The notes below the pieces were generated by a model. The model did no database searches, had not been told where the DNA came from, and was given only the letters and a program-made list of their open reading frames with translations. Positions 32,498 to 40,826 of a DNA stretch of 64,000 nt are shown one piece after another. Position numbers and translations under genes: made by a program. Source of the DNA: Microbacterium sp. zg-Y625 (GTDB lineage Bacteria > Actinomycetota > Actinomycetes > Actinomycetales > Microbacteriaceae); the NCBI RefSeq assembly GCF_030246925.1, contig NZ_CP126740.1, positions 1,178,001 through 1,242,000 of the forward strand, given 5' to 3'. Every line of letters begins with the position of its first letter. Within the stretch, counting starts at the first letter, position 1.

Positions 32498-33961
32498 ATG
32501 CCGGCTCGTCAGAGCGCGATGCGTGCGCTGTTCCGGCGCAAGCCGATCACCCCGCAGAGCGAGGACTCCGCCACGGGGCTCGTCCGGCGCTTGGGCACCT
32601 TTCAACTGGCGATGCTCGGCGTTGGCGCGACGATCGGCACCGGCGTCTTCTTCGTCATGCACGAGTCCGTGCCGCTGGCAGGCCCCGCCGTGCTGCTCTC
32701 GTTCGTCATCGCCGCGATCGCCGCGGGCCTGTCGGCCGTCTGCTACGCCGAGATGGCCTCCGCCGTACCGATCTCGGGATCGACGTACTCCTATGCCTAC
32801 GTCACCCTGGGCGAAATCGTCGCGATGGGGGTCGCTGCCTGCCTGATGCTGGAGTACGGCGTCTCGGCTGCGGCGGTGTCGTCGGGCTGGAGCGGCTACC
32901 TCGACCACCTGCTCGCCGCGGTGTTCGGCTGGCACCTGCCGCCGGAGCTCATGACGGGTCCGCTCGAGGGCGGCGTCGTCAACCTTCCGGCTGTCGTGCT
33001 CGTGGCCATGTGCGCCGTGCTGCTCGTGCGCGGCACGCGGGAATCCGCGGTCGTCAACACGATCATGGTGGTGATCAAGGTGGCGGTGCTCCTGATGTTC
33101 GCCGCAATCGCCATCACCGCCTTCCGCGTGGACCACTTCGCCGAGTTCGCCCCGCACGGGGCGGTGGGGGTGACCGCGGCCGCCGGCACCATCTTCTTCA
33201 CCTTCATCGGCTTGGATGCCGTGTCGACGGCGGGTGACGAGGTGCGCGACCCGCAGCGCTCGCTGCCGCGGGCGATCCTCATCGCGCTCGCCGTCGTCGT
33301 CTCGGTGTACCTGCTCGTCGCGGTCGCGGCGGTGGGTGCGCAGCCGTGGGGCGATTTCAGCGAGCCGGCACAGCAGAGCGCCGGCCTCGCCGTCATCCTC
33401 GCGGACGTGCTGGGCGCATCGTGGCCGGCGACGCTGCTGGCGGCTGGGGCCGTCGTGTCGATCTTCTCGGTCACCCTGGTGATCCTCTTCGGGCAGACGC
33501 GCATCCTCTACTCGATCGGCCGCGACGGGCTCATCCCGAAGGCGTTCGCGCGGGTGGACCCGCGCACGCGGACTCCCGTCTTCTCCACGGTCGTGGTGTC
33601 GGCCGCGGTCGCGGTGCTGGCGGGGCTGGTGCCGCTGACGAGCCTGTGGGACCTGGTCTCGATGGGGACGCTCGTCGCCTTCATCGTCGTCTCGGTGGGC
33701 GTCATGGTGCTGCGTCGCACCCGGCCCGACCTGCCGCGCGCGTTCCGGGTGCCGGGTTACCCCGTCACGCCGGTGCTGTCGATCGCCGCGTGCCTGTACC
33801 TCATCGCCGGCCTCGGATGGTCGACGTATGTGTGGTTCGCCGGATGGGTGGCGGTCGTGCTGGCCTTCTACCTGCTGTGGGGCAGGCATCACAGCAGGTT
33901 GGCGGCACGCGGCGCGGATAGTACCGCGACGCCCGAGTCGCAGGGCGCACCGGCCCTCTGA
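32498..33961 (+). CDS. APC family amino acid permease
   Basis: This 487-aa protein has about 12 transmembrane helices. The N-terminal motif FQLAMLGVGATIGTGVFFVM (about 36-55) is the unwound substrate helix of the cationic amino acid transporter (CAT) branch of the APC superfamily. GSTYSYAYVTLGE and the IFFTFIGLDAVSTAGDEVRD stretch (about 233-252) also fit CAT/YfnA types. It probably imports amino acids by proton coupling; specificity is unknown. ATG 32498 has an ideal Shine-Dalgarno, so the earlier in-frame ATG at 32468 is rejected. Confidence 0.92.
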   Translation: MPARQSAMRALFRRKPITPQSEDSATGLVRRLGTFQLAMLGVGATIGTGVFFVMHESVPLAGPAVLLSFVIAAIAAGLSAVCYAEMASAVPISGSTYSYAYVTLGEIVAMGVAACLMLEYGVSAAAVSSGWSGYLDHLLAAVFGWHLPPELMTGPLEGGVVNLPAVVLVAMCAVLLVRGTRESAVVNTIMVVIKVAVLLMFAAIAITAFRVDHFAEFAPHGAVGVTAAAGTIFFTFIGLDAVSTAGDEVRDPQRSLPRAILIALAVVVSVYLLVAVAAVGAQPWGDFSEPAQQSAGLAVILADVLGASWPATLLAAGAVVSIFSVTLVILFGQTRILYSIGRDGLIPKAFARVDPRTRTPVFSTVVVSAAVAVLAGLVPLTSLWDLVSMGTLVAFIVVSVGVMVLRRTRPDLPRAFRVPGYPVTPVLSIAACLYLIAGLGWSTYVWFAGWVAVVLAFYLLWGRHHSRLAARGADSTATPESQGAPAL

Positions 33962-33975
33962 CGGCCTCGGGGCGC

Positions 33976-33981
33976 TAGCGT
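33976..33981 (+). promoter_or_regulatory. Putative -10 TAGCGT for the SDR/DksA pair
   Basis: TAGCGT, then a leader of about 27 bases with AAAAGGAG before ATG 34015. Confidence 0.4.
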
Positions 33982-34014
33982 GGGGAGCCGTCCCGTTCCC
34001 AAAAGGAGTTCCAC

Positions 34015-34662
34015 ATGGCACGCACCCTGATCATCGGCGGACACGGCAAGGTCGCCCTGAATCTGGAGCCGATCCTCGCCGAGCGCGGCGACACCGTCAC
34101 CGCGGTCATCCGCAACGCCGACCACGAGGCGGACGTCGTCGCCGCCGGCGCACAGGCGGTCGTGGCCGATGTGGCGTCACTCGACCTGGACCAGCTCACC
34201 AACCTGGTTTCGGGCAACGATGTCGTGGTGTGGGCGGCCGGTGCGGGCGGCGGCTCCGCCGAGCGCACCTACGCCGTCGACCGCGACGCCGCCATCAGGG
34301 CGATCGACGCCGCCGTCGCCGGGGGAGTGCCCCGGTTCGTCATGGTCTCGTGGATCGGTTCGCGCGCCGACCATGGCATCGACCCCGGCGACGGGTTCTT
34401 CCCCTACGCGGAGGCGAAGTGGGCGGCCGACGAGCATCTGCAGGCCAGCGGCCTGGACTGGACGATCGTCGCGCCCGGCGCCCTGACGCTGGACCCCCCG
34501 ACGGGCCGCATCTCGCTGGACCCCCAGGGCGACGCAGCGGTGTCGCGCCCCGACGTCGCCGCCGTCATCGCGGCATCCCTCGTCGAGCCGGCGACCGTCG
34601 GGCGCACCGTGCGCTTCGGCAACGGCGAGGTGCCGATCGCCGACGCGCTGCGCGGCCTGTGA
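34015..34662 (+). CDS. NAD(P)H-binding atypical SDR-family protein
   Basis: This 215-aa Rossmann protein has the nucleotide-binding start TLIIGGHGKVALNLEPIL (GxxGxxxxxL variant of GxxGxxG) and a PYAEAKWAADEHLQ helix (YxxxK-like, about 125-138), followed by the VAPGALT strand. This matches the NAD(P)-dependent atypical short-chain dehydrogenase group such as YwnB/HSCARG-like sensors. The substrate is unknown. AAAAGGAG precedes the ATG. Its stop overlaps the start of the zinc-finger gene (GTGA), suggesting coupled expression. Confidence 0.88.
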   Translation: MARTLIIGGHGKVALNLEPILAERGDTVTAVIRNADHEADVVAAGAQAVVADVASLDLDQLTNLVSGNDVVVWAAGAGGGSAERTYAVDRDAAIRAIDAAVAGGVPRFVMVSWIGSRADHGIDPGDGFFPYAEAKWAADEHLQASGLDWTIVAPGALTLDPPTGRISLDPQGDAAVSRPDVAAVIAASLVEPATVGRTVRFGNGEVPIADALRGL

Positions 34663-35027
34663 CCGATCGCGCGGCCGCGCTGCGCTCGCTGGAAGACGAG
34701 CTCGAGCACCGTCGGCGCGAGGTCGACGCGCGCATCGCGCGGTTCGACCACGACGATGCGATGCTGCGGCGCGACCGCGCGGACGGCACGGCCGACGACG
34801 AGCACGACCCGGAGGGCTCGACGCTGAGCGGAGAGTGGACACAGGTGCAGGCGCTGCGACGCGCTGCCCTGGCCGAGCGGGCCGAGCTCGACGCCGCGCG
34901 CGAGCGGGTGGCGCAGGGGACCTACGGAGTGTGCATATCGTGCGGGGCGGAGATCCCGGTCGCGCGCCTGCAGGCGCGGCCGGCGGCGGACCGCTGCGTC
35001 GTGTGCGCCGCGTCCGTCCCGCGCTGA
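34659..35027 (+). CDS. TraR/DksA family zinc-finger protein
   Basis: This 122-aa protein has an N-terminal charged coiled coil (about 5-75) and a C4 zinc finger CISCG...CVVCA (about 93-117), like DksA/TraR proteins that enter the RNA polymerase secondary channel. Many short actinobacterial members lack the acidic tip pair of E. coli DksA, so a role as polymerase regulator is likely but not shown. GTG 34659 overlaps the preceding TGA as GTGA. Confidence 0.87.
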   Translation: MTDRAAALRSLEDELEHRRREVDARIARFDHDDAMLRRDRADGTADDEHDPEGSTLSGEWTQVQALRRAALAERAELDAARERVAQGTYGVCISCGAEIPVARLQARPAADRCVVCAASVPR

Positions 35028-35066
35028 CGGCACCGGGGAGCCTCGCGGCGCACCGCTGTTCTCTGG

Positions 35067-35072
35067 TATCCT
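35067..35072 (+). promoter_or_regulatory. Putative extended -10 (TGGTATCCT) for rpsA
   Basis: TATCCT preceded by TG-G (extended -10) lies 148 bases before the rpsA ATG. The resulting leader of about 140 bases has no clear Shine-Dalgarno next to the ATG, which is typical of rpsA. The rest of the 193-base gap shows no gene. Confidence 0.4.
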
Positions 35073-35220
35073 GAAGTGTCATTCGTGTGGGCGCCGCATC
35101 GGCGTCCGCGCACGACATCGCACCACAATCCGCTTCGCTTCCGACCGCGGTTCCGTTCGCCCTGGCGGCACGGCCCGGTTCGAGGCCCGATACCCCAACC
35201 CAACAAGGACAACCCACTAC

Positions 35221-36669
35221 ATGACTACCGCAACGACCGCCCCGGCCACCAAGCAGGTCGCGATCAACGACATCGGATCTGCCGAGGACTTCCTGGCCGC
35301 GGTCGAGAAGACCCTGAAGTTCTTCAACGACGGCGACCTCATCGAAGGCACCGTGGTCAAGATCGACCGCGACGAGGTTCTCCTCGACGTCGGGTACAAG
35401 ACCGAGGGCGTCATCCCCTCGCGCGAGCTCTCCATCAAGCACGACGTCGACCCCAACGAGGTCGTCAAGGTCGGCGACGAGGTCGAAGCCCTGGTTCTCC
35501 AGAAGGAGGACAAGGAAGGCCGCCTCATCCTCTCCAAGAAGCGTGCGCAGTACGAGCGCGCCTGGGGCGATGTGGAGAAGATCAAGGAGAACGACGGTGT
35601 CGTCACCGGCCAGGTGATCGAGGTCGTCAAGGGCGGTCTCATCGTCGACATCGGGCTGCGCGGCTTCCTGCCGGCCTCGCTGATCGAGCTGCGCCGTGTC
35701 CGTGACCTGACGCCTTACCTGGGTCAGGAGATCGAGGCCAAGATCCTCGAGCTCGACAAGAACCGCAACAACGTCGTGCTGTCGCGCCGCGCCCTGCTCG
35801 AGCAGACGCAGTCCGAGTCGCGCACCACGTTCCTCAACAACCTGCACAAGGGCCAGGTCCGCAAGGGCACGGTCTCGTCGATCGTCAACTTCGGTGCGTT
35901 CGTCGACCTGGGCGGCGTGGACGGCCTCGTGCACGTCTCCGAGCTCTCGTGGAAGCACATCGAGCACGCCTCCGAGGTCGTCGAGGTGGGCCAGGAAGTC
36001 ACCGTCGAGATCCTCGAGGTCGACCTGGACCGCGAGCGCGTCTCGCTGTCGCTCAAGGCGACGCAGGAGGACCCGTGGCAGGTCTTCGCCCGCACCCACG
36101 CGATCGGTCAGGTCGCTCCGGGCAAGGTCACCAAGCTGGTTCCGTTCGGTGCGTTCGTCCGCGTCGCCGACGGCATCGAGGGCCTCGTGCACATCTCCGA
36201 GCTGTCGGGCAAGCACGTCGAGCTCGCCGAGCAGGTCGTCTCGGTCGGTGAAGAGGTCTTCGTGAAGATCATCGACATCGACCTCGAGCGTCGTCGCATC
36301 TCGCTGTCGCTCAAGCAGGCCAACGAGTCGGTCGACCCCAACGGCACCGAGTTCGACCCCGCCCTCTACGGCATGGTCACGGAGTACGACGAGAACGGGG
36401 AGTACAAGTACCCCGAGGGCTTCGACGCCGAGACCAACCAGTGGAAGGAAGGCTTCGACGAGCAGCGTCTGGCCTGGGAGGCCGAGTACGCCGCCGCTCA
36501 GGGTCGCTGGGAGGCTCACAAGGCCGCCGTCGCCAAGGCCCTCGAGGCCGAGGCTGCCGCCGGTGTCGACGCGGGTGCGGGTTCGTACTCGTCCGACAGC
36601 GGTTCGGCCGGCACGCTGGCCGACGACGAGGCTCTCGCCGCCCTGCGGGAGAAGCTCTCGGGTCGCTGA
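35221..36669 (+). CDS. rpsA: 30S ribosomal protein S1
   Basis: This 482-aa protein has four S1 RNA-binding OB-fold repeats (about 38-105, 122-190, 207-277, 292-362), each with G..V.G.V and a VSELSWKH/ISELSGKH-like turn. A C-terminal actinobacterial extension (about 375-482) follows, acidic and Ala-rich. S1 helps bind mRNA to the 30S subunit. Length and four-repeat layout are typical of high-GC Gram-positives. In a genome using many leaderless mRNAs, its role is presumably limited to led transcripts (inference). Confidence 0.97.
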   Translation: MTTATTAPATKQVAINDIGSAEDFLAAVEKTLKFFNDGDLIEGTVVKIDRDEVLLDVGYKTEGVIPSRELSIKHDVDPNEVVKVGDEVEALVLQKEDKEGRLILSKKRAQYERAWGDVEKIKENDGVVTGQVIEVVKGGLIVDIGLRGFLPASLIELRRVRDLTPYLGQEIEAKILELDKNRNNVVLSRRALLEQTQSESRTTFLNNLHKGQVRKGTVSSIVNFGAFVDLGGVDGLVHVSELSWKHIEHASEVVEVGQEVTVEILEVDLDRERVSLSLKATQEDPWQVFARTHAIGQVAPGKVTKLVPFGAFVRVADGIEGLVHISELSGKHVELAEQVVSVGEEVFVKIIDIDLERRRISLSLKQANESVDPNGTEFDPALYGMVTEYDENGEYKYPEGFDAETNQWKEGFDEQRLAWEAEYAAAQGRWEAHKAAVAKALEAEAAAGVDAGAGSYSSDSGSAGTLADDEALAALREKLSGR

Positions 36670-36676
36670 TCCATCA

Positions 36677-36711
36677 CGAAGGGCCGTCACCGTCTCGGTG
36701 GCGGCCCTTCG
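36677..36711 (+). terminator. rpsA terminator
   Basis: CGAAGGGCCGTCACC (36677-36691), loop GTCTC, GGTGGCGGCCCTTCG (36697-36711): a 15-bp stem with one G-T pair, eight bases after the rpsA stop. Confidence 0.9.
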
Positions 36712-36765
36712 TCGTTCCCGCACGCCGCCGCCGCCCCGGGCGGCGCGTCTGGCATGCTCGATGAC

Positions 36766-37404
36766 ATGCCGCTCATCGCACTCACCGGCGGGATCGCCTC
36801 GGGAAAGTCCACCATCGCGCGTCGGCTCGCCGACCACGGGGCGATCGTGGTGGATGCCGATCGCATCGTCCGCGACGTGCAGGCACCCGGCTCGCCGGTG
36901 CTCGAGGCGATCGCCGAGGCGTTCGGTCCCGACGTGCTGGCAGCCGACGGCTCGCTGAACCGCGCGCGGCTGGCATCCCGTGTCTTCGGAGACGACGGGG
37001 CGGTCGCGCGACTGAACGCCATCGTCCACCCTGCCGTCCGCGCGGAATCCGTCCGCCGGTTCGCCGAGGCGCGCGAGGCGGATCCCGGCGCGGTCGTGGT
37101 CTACGACGTGCCCCTGCTGGTCGAGGCCCGTGTCGACGACCCCTGGGACCTCATCGTCGTCGCCCACGCGCCGGCGGAGATGCGGGCCCGACGTCTCGTG
37201 GAGCTGCGGGGCATGTCGGAGGCCGACGCGCACTCCCGGATCGCTTCGCAGGTCGGCGACGACCAGCGCCTCGCGATCGCCGACGTCGTCATCGACACCA
37301 CGGGCACCCTGGCCGCGACGCTGTCGCAGACCGACGAGCTCTGGGCCAAGGTCGGCGGCGCGGCGGATGACGCCGGTTCCGGCGCGGACGCTCACTCGCG
37401 ATAA
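36766..37404 (+). CDS. coaE: Dephospho-CoA kinase
   Basis: This 212-aa enzyme phosphorylates dephospho-CoA in the last step of coenzyme A synthesis. It has the P-loop LTGGIASGKST at residues 5-15, VVDADRIVRDVQAPG (about 27-41), and the lid with VAHAPAEMRARRL. Length is that of the single-domain form, without the C-terminal UPF0157 domain found in mycobacteria. ATG 36766 is closest to the conserved N-terminus; ATG 36754 is an alternative. It follows rpsA in the common actinobacterial order rpsA-coaE-(uvrB), here interrupted by the signalling genes. Confidence 0.95.
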   Translation: MPLIALTGGIASGKSTIARRLADHGAIVVDADRIVRDVQAPGSPVLEAIAEAFGPDVLAADGSLNRARLASRVFGDDGAVARLNAIVHPAVRAESVRRFAEAREADPGAVVVYDVPLLVEARVDDPWDLIVVAHAPAEMRARRLVELRGMSEADAHSRIASQVGDDQRLAIADVVIDTTGTLAATLSQTDELWAKVGGAADDAGSGADAHSR

Positions 37405-37407
37405 CGT
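37402..37407 (+). promoter_or_regulatory. -10 TAACGT for the histidine kinase (leaderless)
   Basis: TAACGT overlaps the coaE stop codon (TAA at 37402-37404) and lies six bases before ATG 37414. Confidence 0.45.
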
Positions 37408-37413
37408 CGTCTT

Positions 37414-39141
37414 ATGCCGTCTCCCGCCTCCGACCCCGACGGAGAGCAGCCCGAGGTCTCGGATCGCCGCGTCGGAGGCGAGGTGCGGACGGCAGACCGC
37501 ACGTCGGCCCGGACCGCCGCGTTGAACCAGCTGCTCCTGGCCGCCGTGGTCTCGGTGCTCGCGTTCCTCATGCTCGGCAACGGCTTCACCGGCGACGTGG
37601 CCCTGTTCTTCTCGGGTGTGCTGGTGGTGGTCGCACTCACGGCGGTGGCCATCGCGCTGCCGTGGTCGCGCGTTCCCCTGTGGTGGACTGCGCTCATTCC
37701 GCTGGGCGACATCGTCGGGATCGCGTTGATGCGCATGGCCGACACCACGGCGGGCACGGCCCTGCTGTGGACTTTCCCCGTGCTCTGGCTGGCGTCGTCG
37801 TTCGCCCTGGCCGGGTTCGTGGGGGGCCTGGGCCTGACGGTCGGGATGTATGCGATCACGGCGACGCTGGCCCCGCACCAGTCGGTGAGCTTCGGCACAC
37901 TGCTGCTCCCCGTCGTGCTGACCGCGATCGGCGCGACCTCGTACTCCAGCGCACGTCGGGCCGCGGCGCAGCGGCGACTGCTGCGCCGGCAGGCCGAGAT
38001 CCTCGCACAGGCCCTGGAACGGTCCCGTCACCAGGAGCAGACGCTGTCGGAGGTCTTCGACACCGTCGATTTCGAGGTCGTGCGCATCGAGCGGGGCGTG
38101 CTGACGACGATCACCAGCGACGCGCACGCGCACCTGCACCAGCTCATGCCCGACCGCGACGGCGTGGCGCCCGTCCTCTACCAGGCCGACGGCACCACGC
38201 CGCTGCCGCCCGATGAGCAGCCCCTCGCGCGCGCGCTGCGCGGCGAGGAGTTCTCGGACCAGCGGGTGTGGTTCGAACCGGTGCCCGGCGAGCGGCGGGC
38301 GCTGAGCATCACCGTGCGTCTGCTGCCCGGCGCGGTGGACCACGACGATGCCGGCGCGGTCATGGTCTCCCGCGACGTCACCGCTGAGATGCGGGCGCTT
38401 CAGGCGCGGGACATGCTCGTGTCGTCGGTGTCCCATGAGCTGCGCACCCCGCTCACGTCGATCATCGGCCACATCGAGCTCGCTCTGGACGAGCCGGGGC
38501 TTCCGGCCGCGGCCGCCTCGAGTCTGGAGATCGCCGACCGCAACGCCGACCGGCTGCTGACCCTCGTCGGGGACGTCTTGAAGGCATCCAGCACGTCGGA
38601 CGGCGTGGCGTTGGCGATGCAGCCGCGAGACGTCGACGTCCTCGACATCGTCAAGTCCTCGGCGCAGTCCTTCATCACGGGGGAGAGCAGCCGCAACGTC
38701 ACGATCGACCTGTCACGTGCGCTGCCGGCACGAGGCTACGTCGATCCCCTCCGGCTGCGCCAGGTCGTCGACAACCTGGTCTCCAATGCGATCAAGTACA
38801 ACCGCGAGGGCGGCCGCGTGTCGCTGGTGACCGCCACTCGCGGGCGCAAGACACTGATCCTGGTGGAGGACACCGGGGTGGGGCTTGACGAGGACGATCT
38901 GGCGAACATCTTCCAGCGGTACTACCGGGGGGCCGCCGTGCGCCGCACCGACGTGGAGGGGAGCGGGCTGGGGCTCTCGATCAGCCGCGAGATCATCCGT
39001 CGTCTGGGCGGCGACATCTTCGTCCACAGCACACTCGGCGTCGGGTCGACCTTCACCGTCTCGATTCCGTCCGTGCGGCCCGGCGCGGACGCCGACGCCT
39101 CGGTGGGCCGCTCGGACCCGCAGGAAGCAGGAGTCACGTGA
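37414..39141 (+). CDS. Membrane sensor histidine kinase
   Basis: This 575-aa kinase has five to six transmembrane helices in residues 30-180 with no large external loop, so it probably senses within or near the membrane. A coiled coil (about 185-215) and a PAS-like region (about 215-325) follow. HisKA has VSSVSHELRTPLTSIIGH with phospho-acceptor H341. HATPase_c has DNLVSNAIKYN (N458), VEDTGVGLDEDD and GSGLGLSISREI. All catalytic boxes are intact. No DNA-binding response regulator is adjacent; a stand-alone receiver lies 1.2 kb away on the other strand. It overlaps the next gene by four bases (GTGA). Confidence 0.93.
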   Translation: MPSPASDPDGEQPEVSDRRVGGEVRTADRTSARTAALNQLLLAAVVSVLAFLMLGNGFTGDVALFFSGVLVVVALTAVAIALPWSRVPLWWTALIPLGDIVGIALMRMADTTAGTALLWTFPVLWLASSFALAGFVGGLGLTVGMYAITATLAPHQSVSFGTLLLPVVLTAIGATSYSSARRAAAQRRLLRRQAEILAQALERSRHQEQTLSEVFDTVDFEVVRIERGVLTTITSDAHAHLHQLMPDRDGVAPVLYQADGTTPLPPDEQPLARALRGEEFSDQRVWFEPVPGERRALSITVRLLPGAVDHDDAGAVMVSRDVTAEMRALQARDMLVSSVSHELRTPLTSIIGHIELALDEPGLPAAAASSLEIADRNADRLLTLVGDVLKASSTSDGVALAMQPRDVDVLDIVKSSAQSFITGESSRNVTIDLSRALPARGYVDPLRLRQVVDNLVSNAIKYNREGGRVSLVTATRGRKTLILVEDTGVGLDEDDLANIFQRYYRGAAVRRTDVEGSGLGLSISREIIRRLGGDIFVHSTLGVGSTFTVSIPSVRPGADADASVGRSDPQEAGVT

Positions 39142-40301
39142 TGGAGCAGGACTCCCTCGCCACCGTCACCGCGCTCGTCGTCGTGGTCAGCGCCGTGCTG
39201 TTCATCGTCGAGACGTTCCTGCGTCGCGACGACGCGGCTGGAAGGCTCTGGGCGCTCGGCTTTCTCAGCGGCTTGGTCACGACGCTGTTCTATCTGGTGT
39301 GGGCGACGCAGCCGGCATCCTGGTGGGCGGTGGCCGGCGGCAACGGCGCGTTCGTCGCCTCGACGGGACTGATGTGGCTCGGCTGCCGCCGGTACAACGA
39401 GGGGTCCATGAGGGGGCCGGCGGCCGCGGTGGCCGTGGCGTCCGCCGCAGCAGCGGCGGCAGCGCTCCTCGAGGGCCCCGACGGCGGCGACTGGGCCGGT
39501 GCGCTCTGGATGTTCGTGCCCCTGTGGGTGTTCGCCGCCCTCGCCGCCCTCGCCACCCGCCGGGGCACCCTGCGGCACGCACCCACCGCCGCGGCGCTGA
39601 CCTGCGCGTTCGCCGTGCAGTCGACGTTCTATGCCGGGCGCGTCGTCGCGTTCGTCGTCGCCGGCCCCGAGAGCGCGCTGTTCGAGACGTGGTTCGGCAC
39701 TGCCGCGGCATCCATCCTCACCATCGTCCTCACCATCACGATGGTCGTCGGCACATCGGTGCTGCGCGCCGGGCGCACCGGGCTGCGCGGCCGGGCCGCC
39801 CATGACGGGGAAGGCTCCCCGTTCGGCATCCGCTCCCGCGCGGAGTTCGACGCCGCCCTCGCGCAGGCGGTGCTGGACGCACGGCGCCATGGCGAGCAGA
39901 TCGCCGTCTTCGTGGTGCGTCTGGAAGAACTGGACTACATCGCCACCGCGTTCGGCATCGAATTGGCCGACGAGCTCGTCGCCCAGGGGCGGGACGCGGT
40001 GCGCCGCAGCACGACGGCCCTGGCGGTGGTGGGCGAGCAGGACGACGATCTGCTCGCGGTCATGACCACCGTGCGGTCGTCGGGCGAGGCGCGGCGGCTG
40101 GGCATGGCGATGTACCGCGAGCTGTTCGACGCGTTCAACGCCGCAAGCGGGGGAGTGCTGCCGTCGCTCGGAGTGGGTATCGCCGTGGGATCGGTCCGGG
40201 GGCAGGATGCCGACGCCCTCCTCGCCGACGCGCGTGCGGCAGCCCTGCGGGCCGCTTCGAGCGTGGCATCCGCGGTGCTCGTCGCCGAGCCGAGCGCCTA
40301 G
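39138..40301 (+). CDS. Membrane protein with degenerate GGDEF-like domain
   Basis: This 387-aa protein (GTG 39138 or ATG 39141) has seven hydrophobic helices in residues 5-215. A domain at about 228-385 lays out like GGDEF: a start helix SRAEFDAALAQAV, a central strand FVVRLEELDYIATAFG where the metal Asp and N-x-D would be, VVGEQDDDLLAVM at the GGDEF position (about 296-308), and LGVGIAVG near the SIG motif. The signature GG(D/E)EF and metal aspartates are missing, so cyclase activity is unlikely. It may bind a nucleotide or act as a partner of the kinase with which it overlaps by four bases. The fold assignment is by eye. Confidence 0.75.
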   Translation: MMEQDSLATVTALVVVVSAVLFIVETFLRRDDAAGRLWALGFLSGLVTTLFYLVWATQPASWWAVAGGNGAFVASTGLMWLGCRRYNEGSMRGPAAAVAVASAAAAAAALLEGPDGGDWAGALWMFVPLWVFAALAALATRRGTLRHAPTAAALTCAFAVQSTFYAGRVVAFVVAGPESALFETWFGTAAASILTIVLTITMVVGTSVLRAGRTGLRGRAAHDGEGSPFGIRSRAEFDAALAQAVLDARRHGEQIAVFVVRLEELDYIATAFGIELADELVAQGRDAVRRSTTALAVVGEQDDDLLAVMTTVRSSGEARRLGMAMYRELFDAFNAASGGVLPSLGVGIAVGSVRGQDADALLADARAAALRAASSVASAVLVAEPSA

Positions 40302-40702
40302 CCCTCGTCGGTGCGCCGGCGCCGGTCGGGCACCATCTCCAGCCGCGCGCGAAGCTCGCGCGGACGGAAGGGCTTGCCGAGGTACTCGTCGGCGCCGGCC
40401 AGGCGCCCGCGCTCGGCGTCGGCGTCCTCGACGAACGCGGAGATCATGATCACGTACGTGTCGCTGACCTCGCGGATGCGACGGGCGGCCTCGAAACCGT
40501 CGATGCCGGGGACGTTCGCGTCGAGCGTCGTCAGCACGGGGTTGTGACGGGCCACCAGCTCCACGGCGTCGAGACCGTTGGCCGTCTCGAACACCTCGTA
40601 GCCGGCACTGGTGAGCACCGTGGTGATGAGCGCGCGGATGTCCTCTTCGTCCTCCAGGACCACGGCCGTTCGCTGCACTTGTCGCCTCGCTCTCGTGGAC
40701 AT
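40298..40702 (-). CDS. Stand-alone receiver-domain response regulator
   Basis: This 134-aa protein consists of a receiver domain only. Acidic cluster EDEED (17-21), phospho-acceptor D61 (LDANVPG), S88 (MISAF) and K110 (LGKPF) are all present, and there is no output domain. It resembles CheY-like or DivK-like single-domain regulators. A TACGAT hexamer overlaps the ATG at 40702, so the real start may be the GTG at 40678 (126 aa). It converges with the degenerate GGDEF gene with a four-base overlap. The kinase at 37414 is its likely partner by proximity. Confidence 0.9.
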   Translation of the reverse strand: MSTRARRQVQRTAVVLEDEEDIRALITTVLTSAGYEVFETANGLDAVELVARHNPVLTTLDANVPGIDGFEAARRIREVSDTYVIMISAFVEDADAERGRLAGADEYLGKPFRPRELRARLEMVPDRRRRTDEG

Positions 40703-40814
40703 CGTACGCGAACGGGCGGGTGGGCCGTCGACCGCCCCGCGGCCGGGAGCCGCCCCGCCGGGGCGGCCCGATCTGCCGGGGGCGAACGCCCGGCCCGTTG
40801 TCGGCAGGGCGGCC

Positions 40815-40820
40815 TACGCT
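40815..40820 (+). promoter_or_regulatory. -10 TACGCT for uvrB (leaderless)
   Basis: TACGCT, six bases (GGAAGG), ATG 40827. GGAAGG touches the ATG and is too close to serve as ribosome binding site. Confidence 0.5.
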
Positions 40821-40826
40821 GGAAGG

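Noticed and set aside
34177..38472. Very long reverse-strand open frame (1431 codons) opposite rpsA, coaE and the kinase
   Set aside because: It is antisense to well-identified genes and its translation is low-complexity. Such frames arise because high third-position GC in the true genes removes stops on the other strand.
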